Assembly (NCBI GenBank): GCA_018242505.1
Contig: JAFEBU010000010.1
Location: 42,780-106,779 of the forward strand
DNA length: 64,000 nucleotides
Direction of reading: 5' to 3'
Origin: Pseudomonadota bacterium
GTDB lineage: Bacteria; Pseudomonadota; Alphaproteobacteria; Reyranellales; Reyranellaceae
The position numbers and the translations under genes are program-made. Below are positions 51,289 to 61,784 of the stretch, in pieces (position 1 is the stretch's first letter; each line of letters starts with the position of its first letter). The notes under the pieces were generated by a model that saw only the letters and a program-made list of their open reading frames with translations, did not search any database and had not been told where the DNA came from.

Positions 51289-51786
51289 ATGGGAGAAGTA
51301 CCGTTGCGCAGAGTTTTGCTCGTGATCCTTTCGGCAGGCATGCTTGCCGCTTGTGCCGATCCGGTTAAGCCGATTCATGCCTGGAGCCGACAGACGGCGG
51401 CGGCCGCCTCGATCGGCACCGTAAAGATCGTCAATCATTCGACCAACGCGACCGAAGAGAACCTCGGCGTCCTGAAGTCGATGCTGGAAGGGCGACTGGC
51501 CGAATGCGCGAAAGGGCCGAGCAAGTACGAGATGCAGGTCGTGGTCGACAACTACAAGCTGGCCAACTATGCGGCGGTGATGCTGATCGGGGATCAGCAC
51601 GAAATCTCTGCCAACATCAAAATGGTCGATCCGGTCTCGCAGGATGTTGCCGGGGAATACTATGTCCAAGAGACGATCGCTGGAGGCGGGCTGATCGGCA
51701 TGGCCAAACTGTCGGGCGGCGCCAGGAGCATATCCAGCGATTTCGCCTCGTCTGTCTGCAAACGCATCTTCCTGATGAAGGCGTAG
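51289..51786 (+). CDS. Predicted lipoprotein, DUF4410-like
   Basis: 165 residues. Lipobox LAAC at 19-22 (RRVLLVILSAGMLAACADPV). The rest has a periplasmic alpha/beta pattern with SIGTVKIVNHSTNATEENLG, VLKSMLEGRLAECAKGPSKY, EMQVVVDNYKLANYAAVMLI and a Gly-rich GGGLIGMAKLSGGARSISSD FA, similar to DUF4410/YajG-like lipoproteins. Function unknown. It is divergent from the other lipoprotein (75-base gap), so the two may share a regulatory region. Confidence 0.72.
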   Translation: MGEVPLRRVLLVILSAGMLAACADPVKPIHAWSRQTAAAASIGTVKIVNHSTNATEENLGVLKSMLEGRLAECAKGPSKYEMQVVVDNYKLANYAAVMLIGDQHEISANIKMVDPVSQDVAGEYYVQETIAGGGLIGMAKLSGGARSISSDFASSVCKRIFLMKA

Positions 51787-51900
51787 GCGGTCGAGTCGAC
51801 GGGACGTTCGCCCGCGACAGCTGACACCCTCCTCCCAACGACATGGGAAGGTGGCGCTGTCATACGGCGACAGAGGGGTCGGTTGTTCTCGTCGCGATGC

Positions 51901-52722
51901 TCATGACCTCTCCGCCCGTTGCGCAGGCGCCTCCCCATTTTGTGGGGAGGCCGTGCCATCGCGCGCCGCGGCGAGTTGCGAGGCCCAACCCTGCATCAGG
52001 TCGATCGGGAAGGGGAAGACGATGGTCGAGCTTCGCTCGCCGGCGATCTCGAACAGCGTCGCGAGGTAGCGCAGCTGCATGGCCTGCGGTACCGGGGCCA
52101 GCATCTGCGCCGCCTCCACGAGCTTCTGCGCCGCCTGCTGCTCGCCCTCGGCGTTGATGATCTTGGCGCGCCGGCTGCGCTCGGCCTCGGCCTGGCGGGC
52201 AATGGCGCGGATCATGCTGTCGTCGAGATCGATACGCTTGATCTCGACGTTGGAGACCTTGATGCCCCAGGCGTCGGTCTGCTTGTCGAGCGCGTCCTGG
52301 ATGTCGGCATTGAGCTTGTCGCGTTCGGCCAGCATCTCGTCGAGATCGTGCTTGCCCAGCACCGAGCGCAGCGTCGTCTGGGCGAGCTGGCTGGTCGCCT
52401 GCATGTAGGCCGCGACCCGGATCACCGCGCGCTCGGCATCGACCACGCGGTAGTAGATTACCGCGCTCACCTTCACCGAGACGTTGTCGCGCGAGATCAC
52501 GTCCTGGCTCGGCACCTCGTCGACCACGATGCGCAGGTCGACGCGCACCATCTGCTGCACGAACGGCACCAGCAGCACCAGGCCCGGCCCCTTGGTGCCG
52601 GTGTAGCGGCCCAACGTGAAGACCACGGCGCGCTCGTATTCGCGCAGGATCCGGATCGCCGAAACGGCGATATAGAGGACGAGAACGACGATGGCGACGA
52701 TGATGCCGACGGTGACGAACAT
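51901..52722 (-). CDS. Slipin / stomatin-like SPFH protein
   Basis: 273 residues. One N-terminal membrane helix (about 3-22) and an SPFH/band-7 domain: [80 protein letters not shown], followed by a coiled-coil segment [20 protein letters not shown] and a hydrophobic tail. Slipins form membrane microdomain scaffolds and pair with NfeD proteases, as here. Confidence 0.96.
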   Translation of the reverse strand: MFVTVGIIVAIVVLVLYIAVSAIRILREYERAVVFTLGRYTGTKGPGLVLLVPFVQQMVRVDLRIVVDEVPSQDVISRDNVSVKVSAVIYYRVVDAERAVIRVAAYMQATSQLAQTTLRSVLGKHDLDEMLAERDKLNADIQDALDKQTDAWGIKVSNVEIKRIDLDDSMIRAIARQAEAERSRRAKIINAEGEQQAAQKLVEAAQMLAPVPQAMQLRYLATLFEIAGERSSTIVFPFPIDLMQGWASQLAAARDGTASPQNGEAPAQRAERS

Positions 52723-52758
52723 GTTCCTGTTCCTTCGCTGTGGACGTCGCCCGACGCT

Positions 52759-54165
52759 TCACATCGGCTCGACGGTGAGAACGAGATCCTTGCGTCCGAC
52801 AACGCGGATGCGCGCGCCGGGCCTCAGCGGCCGGGGCGCCCGCGCCGCCCAGATCTCGCCCATGACGCGGATCTTGCCGCTGTCGCCCTGCCATTCCACC
52901 GTCTCGCCCTCCGCGCCGATCATGGCCTCGCTGCCGGTGACGACGCGGTGCCGGCGGGACCGGAGCAGCAGGGCGAAGACCAGGACGAGGAAGCCCGCCG
53001 TCACCACGGTGGCCGCGATCACGAGCGACAGCGAGAGCGCGAAGCCCGGCGCGTTCGACTGGAACATGATGATCGAGCCGATGGCGAAGGCGGCGACGCC
53101 GCCCGCGCCGATCACGCCGAACGAGCCGATGAAGACCTCGGCCACCATGAGTGCGATACCGAGCAGCACCAGCGCGGCGCCGGCATAGTCGATCGGCAGC
53201 ATGTTGAGCGCGAACAGCGCGACCAGGATGCTGATCGTTCCCACGACGCCGGGCAGGACCGCGCCCGGGTTGGAAAGCTCGAAGATCAGGCCGTAGGCGC
53301 CGAGCAGCATCAGGAGATAGGCGACATTGGGATTGGTGATGATGGTGAGGAGGCGCGTGCGCCAGTCGGGCGCGACCGTCACCACCTCGAGCCCCGCCGT
53401 CGCGAGCGGTCGCACCTGGCCGGCGACGAGCGCGGTCCGGCCGTCGATCTTGCGCAGAAGGTCGGGCACGTCGTCGGCGATCACGTCGATCACCTTGAGC
53501 TTCAGCGCCTCCGACGCGGGCAGGCTCGCCGCCTCGCGCACCGCCTCGGTGGCCCATTCGGCGTTGCGGTCGTGGAGCTGGGCGAGGCTGCGGATATAGG
53601 CCACGGCATCGCTGATCATCTTGCGCGTCTCGGCATCGCGTGGCGTGGACGGGGAGGCGCCCTCGGCCTTGCCTTTGCCGTTGCTCCTGCTCTTGCCATC
53701 GCCGTCGTCGTCGTCGTCGGGCAGCCCCTGCGGGGTCGGCATCGAGGGCGCACCGATCTGGATCGGCGTGGCGGCGCCGAGATTGGTACCCGGTGCCATG
53801 GCGGCGACGGCGGCGGCATAGGTGATGTAGGTCCCCGCGCTCGCCGCCCGCGCGCCACCCGGTGCGACATAGACGGCGACGGGCACAGGCGAGGCGATCA
53901 TCGCGCGGATGATCTCGCGCATCGAGGTGTCGAGGCCGCCCGGCGTGTCCATCCGCAGGATGATCAAGCCGGTCTCCTGCGGCGTCGCCGCCTCGATCTC
54001 GCGCACGACGTAGTCGGCCATGCCCGGACCGATCACGCCGTTCACCTCGAGCACGAGGGCGCGCCGCGGCGCTGCATTGGCGAGCGTCGCCAGCAGGACG
54101 AGCAGTGCGCCGGCGACCAGCGCGACAAGACGCAACGGCGGGCGGTCGGCAAGGCGTGAGCGCAT
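52759..54165 (-). CDS. NfeD-family membrane serine protease (long form)
   Basis: 468 residues. Signal/anchor at the N terminus, then a ClpP-like serine protease domain (EVNGVIGPGMADYVVREIEA, LRMDTPGGLDTSMREIIRAM, APGGARAASAGTYITYAAAV with nucleophile Ser), an Asp/Lys-rich low-complexity insert (DDDDDGDGKSRSNGKGK, about 150-166), four membrane helices, and a C-terminal OB-fold NfeD domain (VVTGSEAMIGAEGETVEWQG). Long-form NfeD cleaves the C terminus of its partner stomatin; the slipin gene follows 36 bases downstream. Confidence 0.95.
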   Translation of the reverse strand: MRSRLADRPPLRLVALVAGALLVLLATLANAAPRRALVLEVNGVIGPGMADYVVREIEAATPQETGLIILRMDTPGGLDTSMREIIRAMIASPVPVAVYVAPGGARAASAGTYITYAAAVAAMAPGTNLGAATPIQIGAPSMPTPQGLPDDDDDGDGKSRSNGKGKAEGASPSTPRDAETRKMISDAVAYIRSLAQLHDRNAEWATEAVREAASLPASEALKLKVIDVIADDVPDLLRKIDGRTALVAGQVRPLATAGLEVVTVAPDWRTRLLTIITNPNVAYLLMLLGAYGLIFELSNPGAVLPGVVGTISILVALFALNMLPIDYAGAALVLLGIALMVAEVFIGSFGVIGAGGVAAFAIGSIIMFQSNAPGFALSLSLVIAATVVTAGFLVLVFALLLRSRRHRVVTGSEAMIGAEGETVEWQGDSGKIRVMGEIWAARAPRPLRPGARIRVVGRKDLVLTVEPM

Positions 54166-54292
54166 GGAGGCAGCCCTCCCGCAGGAGAGCCGGCGCCGCA
54201 GCGCTGGCCGACTCCTGCGAAATCAAGCCTCTATACTACGACATACGACGACTGGCCGGGTATCCGTCCGACGTCATTATTGCCCGCTGAAT

Positions 54293-54332
54293 CGAGCCGG
54301 ACGATTACCGCCTGCTGCACCGAGCCGGACGA

Positions 54333-54348
<16 letters not shown>
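54293..54348. repeat. 28-bp tandem duplication across the uvrB stop
   Basis: Two adjacent 28-bp units beginning CGAGCCGGACGATTACCGCC (54293 and 54321) plus a partial third (CGCGCCGGACGG). The uvrB stop codon (TAA on the minus strand, 54333-54335) is in the second unit. Confidence 0.85.
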
Positions 54349-56522
<2,174 letters not shown>

Positions 56523-56635
56523 GGGGCATTATATGATGCCCGGCCGAGGCGCTCGCAACGCCGGCCTGGAGCACTCCTGTCAACAAATGGCAGGATTATC
56601 ACGGCGATCGGCCCGATGGGCCGGGACCGCCGCTC

Positions 56636-57112
56636 TCAGCCGAACTGCGGCGCCATCGCTCTCCATTCGCGGCCAAGGGCGGCATGGTCGAAATCTTTCC
56701 AGGCGACGATGCGGACGCCCGGAATGACGGCCCAGGGGATCGCGCTTTCCACCCATGTCTGAACGATCGGTACCACCCAGCTTGCATCGTCCAGGGTGCC
56801 GGCCCGGAGGCTGAGATATTCAGGAGTGGCCACGGCGCGTGACATGACGCGACAGCGACAACGAGGGCAAAGCGTATGGTCGATTTCCCGCCCGGACCTC
56901 GTTGCGAGCCTCTCAATCTCGACCTCGCCGGTCACGGTGAGATCGGCGGTGCGCACGATAAGGGGAAAACTGAATGCTGAACCCGACCGCTTCTGGCAAT
57001 CATGACAGTGACACGCAAAAGCCAGTAACGGCGCAGCACTCAGGCCGTAGCGAACGCTGGCGCAGACACATCCTCCGCATTGGGGAAGAGTCACCATGGC
57101 ATCGGGAGACAT
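56636..57112 (-). CDS. GFA (CENP-V-type) zinc-binding protein
   Basis: 158 residues from ATG 57112; a GTG at 57136 or ATG at 57097 are alternatives. GFA domain: GGCVCASVRYG, FACHCHDCQKRSGSAFSFPL and the second zinc site LCPRCRCRVMSRA (usually CxxCG, here CxxCR). Relatives include glutathione-dependent formaldehyde-activating enzyme; most are uncharacterised. The change of the second-site Gly to Arg is unusual. Confidence 0.9.
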   Translation of the reverse strand: MSPDAMVTLPQCGGCVCASVRYGLSAAPLLAFACHCHDCQKRSGSAFSFPLIVRTADLTVTGEVEIERLATRSGREIDHTLCPRCRCRVMSRAVATPEYLSLRAGTLDDASWVVPIVQTWVESAIPWAVIPGVRIVAWKDFDHAALGREWRAMAPQFG

Positions 57113-57201
57113 CGTCGGGGAACCTGTGAGCTTCACGTTGCCCTTCCTGGTCGTCCTATCCCGCGTGTGGGATTGGTCTTCTTATCCTGCGTGTGGAACT
57201 T

Positions 57202-57226
57202 GCGCGACTGGAGTCGCGCGCTCCCA
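57202..57226. repeat. REP-like palindrome
   Basis: GCGCGACTGGAGTCGCGCGC followed by TCCCA. Same family as the palindromes around the RAYT relic at 46.7-47.4 kb, 10 kb away. Intergenic, upstream of the TSUP gene. Confidence 0.65.
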
Positions 57227-57375
57227 GCGACAAGATTCTTTGTGGGTGTGGCCTGCTTTATATGATGCCCGGCTCGGGCGGGCCTGGTGCTAGCCTCCGC
57301 GGCGCCATGGAACGAACGACAAGAAATGCGCCCCTGCGCGGCTAGTCCCGCGCCGGAGTGATTCCCTCCCAGCGA

Positions 57376-58107
57376 ATGCCCGACCTCCTCGCCCCGTCCT
57401 TCCTGATCGCCGCTGCCACCGCCGTCCTTGCCGGCATGGTGCGCGGCTTCACCGGCTTCGGTGCCGCCATGCTGATGACGCCGGTGTTCTCGGCGCTGTT
57501 CGGGCCCGAGATCGGCGTGTCGCTCTGCCTGATGCTCGAGGTGATCGTCGCCCTGCCGCTCCTGCCGCGCGCGGTGGCGCATGTCGACTGGGGGCGCATC
57601 GCGCTCCTGCTGGTCGCGGCGGCGGTGGGTGTGCCGATCGGAAACTACACGCTGACCCAGGTGGCGCCCGAGCCGATGCGCTGGGCGATCTCGGCGATCG
57701 TGCTCTCGGCGGTGGTGCTCCTGGCCAGCGGCTGGCGGTATCACGGCAAGCCGCGGCGGGGGCCGACCCTGGTGGCGGGCGGGATCAGCGGTTTCCTCAA
57801 CGGGCTTTCCGGCATGGCCGGACCGCCGATCGCCTTTTACTATCTCGCGGGCAAGGACAGCGTCGAACGCGTGCGCGCCAATCTCACGACCTACTTCGTG
57901 TTCGTCGACGTGGCGGCGTTGTTCGCCTTCGTCGCGCGCGGTCTCGTACACTGGGACACCGGGATCAAGGGCCTCTGCCTTGCTCCTGCCGTGATTGCAG
58001 GCGGCCTGCTGGGTGAACGGCTGTTTCCGCTTGCCAGCGAAGGATTCTACCGTCGACTTGCGCTCGTTCTGCTGGTCGCCGTGGCGATCGGCGCCTTGAT
58101 CCTGTGA
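57376..58107 (+). CDS. TSUP (TauE/SafE) family membrane transporter
   Basis: 243 residues from ATG 57376; a GTG at 57358 is possible. Eight-helix TSUP protein with the duplicated motif: VLAGMVRGFTGFGAAMLMTP (first half) and GGISGFLNGLSGMAGPPIAF (second half). Family members export sulfite, sulfoacetate or similar organosulfur anions. No neighbouring gene points to a substrate. Confidence 0.92.
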   Translation: MPDLLAPSFLIAAATAVLAGMVRGFTGFGAAMLMTPVFSALFGPEIGVSLCLMLEVIVALPLLPRAVAHVDWGRIALLLVAAAVGVPIGNYTLTQVAPEPMRWAISAIVLSAVVLLASGWRYHGKPRRGPTLVAGGISGFLNGLSGMAGPPIAFYYLAGKDSVERVRANLTTYFVFVDVAALFAFVARGLVHWDTGIKGLCLAPAVIAGGLLGERLFPLASEGFYRRLALVLLVAVAIGALIL

Positions 58108-58131
58108 GCGGGGACGCGTAGCGGTTGCACC

Positions 58132-58902
58132 ATGAACATCTGGGGCAAGATCGTGGGGGGTACGGCGGGCTTCGCGCTGGGCGGACCGATTGCGGGGCTG
58201 CTGGGCGTGATGGCAGGCCATGCCGTGGACGAGCTGGTGCTGGAGGGCCGGTCGACCGAGACCGCGCCCGCAACGCCGCGCGATCCGACGGATCATCCCG
58301 GCCTGCGCCAGATCGCCTTCACCATCGGCGTGATCGCGCTCGGCGCCAAGATGGCTCGGGTCGATGGTGACGTGACGCATCCCGAGATCGAGGCGTTCCG
58401 TGCGTTCTTCCAGGTCCCTGCGGACGAGGAGCGCAACGTCGAGCGCTTCTTCGATCTCGCCAAGCGCGACGCCGCAGGCTTCGAGCCCTATGCGCGCCAG
58501 GTGGCGGCGCTGTTTCCCGATGCGCCGGAAATTCTGGAGAACGTGCTCGAAGGCCTGTTCGACATCGCCAAGGCCGATGGCGAAGTGACCGCCGCGGAAG
58601 CCGAATACCTGTCGAGGGTCGCAAGCATCTTCGGCTTGAGCGCCGAGCGGTTCGAGCGCGCGCGCGCCGCGGCGCTCGGCATTGTCGAGTGCGAGCCGTG
58701 CGTGATCCTGGGCGTCGATCCGCTGGCGACCGACGAGCAGATCCGCGAGGCGTGGCTGCGCCAGGTGCGCGCCCACCATCCCGACCGCCTGATTGCGCAG
58801 GGCTTGCCGGAGGAAGCGATCGCCGTCGCCAATCGCAAGCTCGCGCTGATCAACGATGCCTACGACCGCCTGCGCCGGCAGCGTGGGCTGGCGGCGGCCT
58901 AG
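58132..58902 (+). CDS. DjlA-like protein: TerB domain plus C-terminal J domain
   Basis: 256 residues. Order: a short hydrophobic Gly-rich N-terminal segment (KIVGGTAGFALGGPIAGLLG VMAGHA), a TerB-like helical domain (about 60-175; IGVIALGAKMARVDGDVTHP, FDIAKADGEVTAAEAEYLSR), then a J domain (about 186-250; PCVILGVDPLATDEQIREAW, AHHPDRL with the HPD motif). It recruits and stimulates DnaK, probably at the membrane. Starts 24 bases after the TSUP gene. Confidence 0.94.
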   Translation: MNIWGKIVGGTAGFALGGPIAGLLGVMAGHAVDELVLEGRSTETAPATPRDPTDHPGLRQIAFTIGVIALGAKMARVDGDVTHPEIEAFRAFFQVPADEERNVERFFDLAKRDAAGFEPYARQVAALFPDAPEILENVLEGLFDIAKADGEVTAAEAEYLSRVASIFGLSAERFERARAAALGIVECEPCVILGVDPLATDEQIREAWLRQVRAHHPDRLIAQGLPEEAIAVANRKLALINDAYDRLRRQRGLAAA

Positions 58903-58969
58903 TTTGCCGAATGACGTTGTCTCTTCCCGTCGCGGACCCACGTTGCGGCTAGGGCTATCGTGAGACGAA

Positions 58970-59160
58970 GAGCGCCAGAGCGTGATGGTTTGAGGTTGAG
59001 CATATCCAGCCTGAGCGAAGTAGTCTGAGCATTCGGCAGGTGGTGTGAGGGGCAGGATTTGAGCGATGGCGTTGGAGACGCCATCGACGGTGCGTCTTTC
59101 CGCTTTTTGAAGCCAGTGCTTGAGCTTGGCGAAGAACTTCTCTGGCGGGCTGTCGAAAAG
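58970..59160 (-). pseudogene. IS630-type transposase C-terminal remnant
   Basis: The minus strand reads FDSPPEKFFAKLKHWLQKAE, RRTVDGVSNAIAQILPLTPP and AECSDYFAQAGYAQP, matching the end of IS630 transposases (NPIEQ.FAKLK..LRKA..RT...LW..I...L....P.EC..Y....GY). The N-terminal two thirds with the first catalytic Asp residues are absent and the NPIE catalytic Glu context is altered. Dead fragment. Confidence 0.7.
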
Positions 59161-59290
59161 TCGGCACCCACGACAGAGTGCGCAGCAATCGAATCGAGAT
59201 CGGCGCAATCCTGGCTCCGACTTGCGATCCTGGCGCCGTCTTTGAATCGATATCGCCTGGATGCGTGGCTCAAAGCCCCTTTTTCGACAA

Positions 59291-59416
59291 CCTGCCAGAG
59301 CAAAGGAACCTGCGAGAGAAAAGGAACCTGCCAGAGCAAAGCAAACTACCAGAGCACAGGAACTTGCCAGAGCACAGGAACCTGCCGGAGCACAGGAACC
59401 TGCTGGGGCAAAGGTA
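59291..59416. repeat. Seven tandem copies of an 18-bp repeat
   Basis: Consensus CCTGCCAGAGCAMAGGAA, seven consecutive units (59291, 59309, 59327, 59345, 59363, 59381, 59399), one to four differences each. The length is a multiple of three so long frames run through it on both strands, but there is no start or flanking homology to support coding. No spacers, hence not CRISPR. Confidence 0.9.
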
Positions 59417-59422
59417 GCGTCA

Positions 59423-59465
59423 TCCTGGGCAACGAAGGATCCTTCGCTGCCCAGGATGACTCGGT
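59423..59465. repeat. Dispersed palindrome, family A (compact hairpin)
   Basis: GTCATCCTGGGCAACGAAGG ATC faces GATCCTTCGCTGCCCAGGAT GAC; a near-perfect stem of about 20 pairs directly after the 18-bp array. Two further hairpins (GTCATCGTATGACGATGAC at 59556-59574 and CCCCGGCTTTGCCGGGA) lie between it and the GST gene. Confidence 0.8.
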
Positions 59466-59601
59466 TTTTGGCCGGTATGTATCGCCGTATGCGATCACCC
59501 TTCGATGGGTGTGCCCGCCGGGCGGGCGGGGGAGGCATGAGCTTCTCCCCCGTCATCGTATGACGATGACACCTCCCCGGCTTTGCCGGGAAGGTGATGA
59601 C

Positions 59602-60189
59602 TCAGGCGAGGCCTTCTTCCTTGAGCGCGCGCTGGACGCCGGCGCGTTCCTCGACGCGCTTGAGATAGGCCCGCAGCTTGTCGCCGATATCCACCTTGTG
59701 ATGCTGGGCCCAACGCAGCATCACATAGAGATAGCCGTCGGCAACCGTGAACTCCTCGCCGGTCAGGTAGCGGTCGCCCAGCTTGTCGCTCACGTGGGCG
59801 AGCTTCTTGGCGCTATTGGTGACGAAGATCTTCCGCGCCTCCTCGGGCAGCGCGGGATTGAACAGGGCGCCCAACGTCTTGTGCAGTTCGGTGTTGATGT
59901 ACGCGATCCACTCCTGCAGGCGCAGGCGCAGCTTCGAGCCGGCCGGCGGCGCGAGCTTGCCGGCTTTGTCGGCGATGTAGCCCAGGATGACGGCATTTTC
60001 CGTCAGCAGGTCCTTGTCTTCCATCTCGAGCGCGGGAACGGCGCCCTTGGCATTGACGGCGTAGTAGTCCTTGCCGTCGACGGTGTGGGTCTTGAGATCG
60101 ACCTTCGCGAGCGTGTAGCCGAGGCCGGACTCCGCCAGGGCGATGTGGGGAGCCAGCGAACAGGCGCCGGGTGCGTAATAGAGCTTCAT
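59602..60189 (-). CDS. Glutathione S-transferase, bacterial beta-class type
   Basis: 195 residues from ATG 60189. Thioredoxin-like N-terminal half MKLYYAPGACSLAPHIALAE (Cys10 of beta-class GSTs), GAVPALEMEDKDLLTENAVI with the glutathione-binding PAL and E-N motifs, and the helical C-terminal half with GEEFTVADGYLYVMLRW. Conjugates glutathione to electrophiles in the cytosol. Divergent from an HxlR regulator with a palindrome between them, suggesting redox- or electrophile-responsive control. Confidence 0.95.
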   Translation of the reverse strand: MKLYYAPGACSLAPHIALAESGLGYTLAKVDLKTHTVDGKDYYAVNAKGAVPALEMEDKDLLTENAVILGYIADKAGKLAPPAGSKLRLRLQEWIAYINTELHKTLGALFNPALPEEARKIFVTNSAKKLAHVSDKLGDRYLTGEEFTVADGYLYVMLRWAQHHKVDIGDKLRAYLKRVEERAGVQRALKEEGLA

Positions 60190-60245
60190 CATCGATCTCC
60201 GTCTGTGCCGCCCGCCCCATGCGGGCCCGCAGAGGGCGAGCTAAT

Positions 60246-60264
60246 GACTTCCTTTTAGGAAGTC
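60246..60264. promoter_or_regulatory. Palindromic operator between GST and HxlR-type regulator
   Basis: GACTTCCT-TTT-AGGAAGTC, eight perfect pairs, in a 135-base divergent gap. A second, looser inverted pair CACAAT...ATTGTG spans 60270-60298. Probable binding site(s) of the HxlR regulator encoded at 60325. Confidence 0.65.
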
Positions 60265-60324
60265 AACTCACAATGAGATAGTGACTTTAAGATTGTGGGG
60301 CGGACGCCTATCATATTGTCCGTC

Positions 60325-60684
60325 ATGCGACGTTCCCGGCAGCCCTCGGAGCATCTCTGCCCCTTTTTTCGCGAGGCCATGAACCTTCTGGCGAAGCCGT
60401 GGAACGGCGAGATCATCGCAACACTCCACCAGCGCGAGGGCCAGGGCGGTGGATTGCGGTTCAGCGAATTCGGCGACCTGATCGGCATCGGCGATCGCAT
60501 GCTGTCGGTGCGGCTGCGCGAACTCGAAACGCGGGGACTGGTGAATCGCGTGGTCGACGGCGGCCCGCCGGTGCGGGTCTCGTATCATCTGACCGAGGTC
60601 GGGCGCGGGTTCGGCGGCGTGCAGACCTCGATGTCCCAATGGGGAATGAAGCTCGCCCGGCGTGCTTCGCGCCGGCAAGCCTGA
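60325..60684 (+). CDS. HxlR-family transcriptional regulator
   Basis: 119 residues from ATG 60325; a GTG ten codons upstream is possible. Winged helix of the HxlR type: conserved Cys in HLCPFFREAMNLLAKPWNGE, then RFSEFGDLIGIGDRMLSVRL RELE and GLVNRVVDGGPPVRVSYHLT. The single N-terminal Cys is used for thiol/quinone/aldehyde sensing in relatives. Divergent from the GST gene, the presumed target. Confidence 0.92.
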   Translation: MRRSRQPSEHLCPFFREAMNLLAKPWNGEIIATLHQREGQGGGLRFSEFGDLIGIGDRMLSVRLRELETRGLVNRVVDGGPPVRVSYHLTEVGRGFGGVQTSMSQWGMKLARRASRRQA

Positions 60685-60723
60685 GGGACCCGCCGTGGAC
60701 GCGGGGCCTGCAACGAGCCCGGC

Positions 60724-61716
60724 CTAGCGGAGAGTCCGGTCAAAAAAGGCGACCACGTCACGGTCGAATGCTGCATGGAAGGCGGCACGGTCGAAACCGG
60801 GTCGTTCCTGGCAAATATCCGGCACCGCCTTGGCCAGCGGCTTCGGGCAGGGCGCCAGGAAATCGAAGTGATCGGCGTTCTTCACCACGTGAAATTCCGG
60901 CGGCGTCGGCAATGCGATTCGCACCGCGTCCGCATAGTCCGGAGCGGGCAGAACATGATCGAACTCGGCGCGCCAGAGCTGCACGGGTATCCGCACGCCG
61001 CTCAAGCCTTCCCTGTCGAACGCGAAGCCCAACGCCGGAGCTGCGACAACGGCGGCCCTGAGGCGCGGATCATGCACCCAGTTCGAGGCCGGGATGGGCG
61101 TGGCGAGATCCTGAAGCAGACCGGGGATTTCGCCGACAATGCCGCAGGTCACGGTTTGCGGATGTTCCTGGCAGTAAGGGATGATCCTGCTGAGATCGGG
61201 CGTTCCGCCGGCGGCAACGAGCGCCGTGAAGCCGCCAGCGGAAAAGCCGAAGGCGCCGATGCGGTTCGTGTCGATCCGTGGGTGGCCCGGCCATTGCGAG
61301 ACCATATAGTCGGTGAGCTGCTTCAGCTGCTGCGGCCGAAACCAGATCCGGGCGCGCCGGCTTTGATCCTTGACGCTGTCGCCGACATGCGTCACGGCGG
61401 CGGCGACAAAGCCCGCTTTCGCCAGAGCGAGCGCGGTGTCGTAGTGGCCGCCGAACCAACCCCCCGATCCGTGCGAGATGACGATCAGCGGGTGTTTGTC
61501 GCCGGCCGGCGGCGCATCCACGGCCACGTCCTGGGAGTAGCTTCCCAAGCGATGCGGCGAAGCCGCCGCATTCGTCGGATACCAGATCCCGACATCGAGC
61601 GGTTGACCCCCGGGATTGGGCAGGCTCGCGGTCTGGAACCCAACCTCGCCGGCAAGGGCGGATCCTCCGGCTGCCGCGAGCAGGATCGTCGCGGCTATCG
61701 CTGCCAGACATCGCAT
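60724..61716 (-). CDS. Secreted alpha/beta-hydrolase (dienelactone-hydrolase / PAF-acetylhydrolase-like)
   Basis: 330 residues. Signal peptide (MRCLAAIAATILLAAAGGSA, cleaved near ALA-G). Alpha/beta-hydrolase fold: VGIWYPTNAAAS, HPLIVISHGSGGWFGGHYDT (oxyanion), nucleophile Ser in GAFGFSAGGFTALV, acid in WRAEFDHVLP and catalytic His in KNADHFDFLAPCP. Similar to the predicted dienelactone hydrolase group (COG4188). Periplasmic esterase of unknown substrate, divergent from a TetR regulator. Confidence 0.88.
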   Translation of the reverse strand: MRCLAAIAATILLAAAGGSALAGEVGFQTASLPNPGGQPLDVGIWYPTNAAASPHRLGSYSQDVAVDAPPAGDKHPLIVISHGSGGWFGGHYDTALALAKAGFVAAAVTHVGDSVKDQSRRARIWFRPQQLKQLTDYMVSQWPGHPRIDTNRIGAFGFSAGGFTALVAAGGTPDLSRIIPYCQEHPQTVTCGIVGEIPGLLQDLATPIPASNWVHDPRLRAAVVAAPALGFAFDREGLSGVRIPVQLWRAEFDHVLPAPDYADAVRIALPTPPEFHVVKNADHFDFLAPCPKPLAKAVPDICQERPGFDRAAFHAAFDRDVVAFFDRTLR

Positions 61717-61784
61717 GGTCCGCTTCCTTCAATGTTGTCGGCGCTCACATTGCGCACCCATGTAAGCTGTGTCAACATCCGATC

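Noticed and set aside
59291..59416. Possible CRISPR array
   Set aside because: Units are contiguous with no unique spacers and no cas genes; the same holds for 10941-11089 and 5074-5207.
57133..59556. 807-codon minus-strand ORF spanning TSUP, the TerB/J gene and the repeats
   Set aside because: Antisense to two well-supported genes. Only its IS630-like segment (58970-59160) has real similarity, and that is reported as a remnant.
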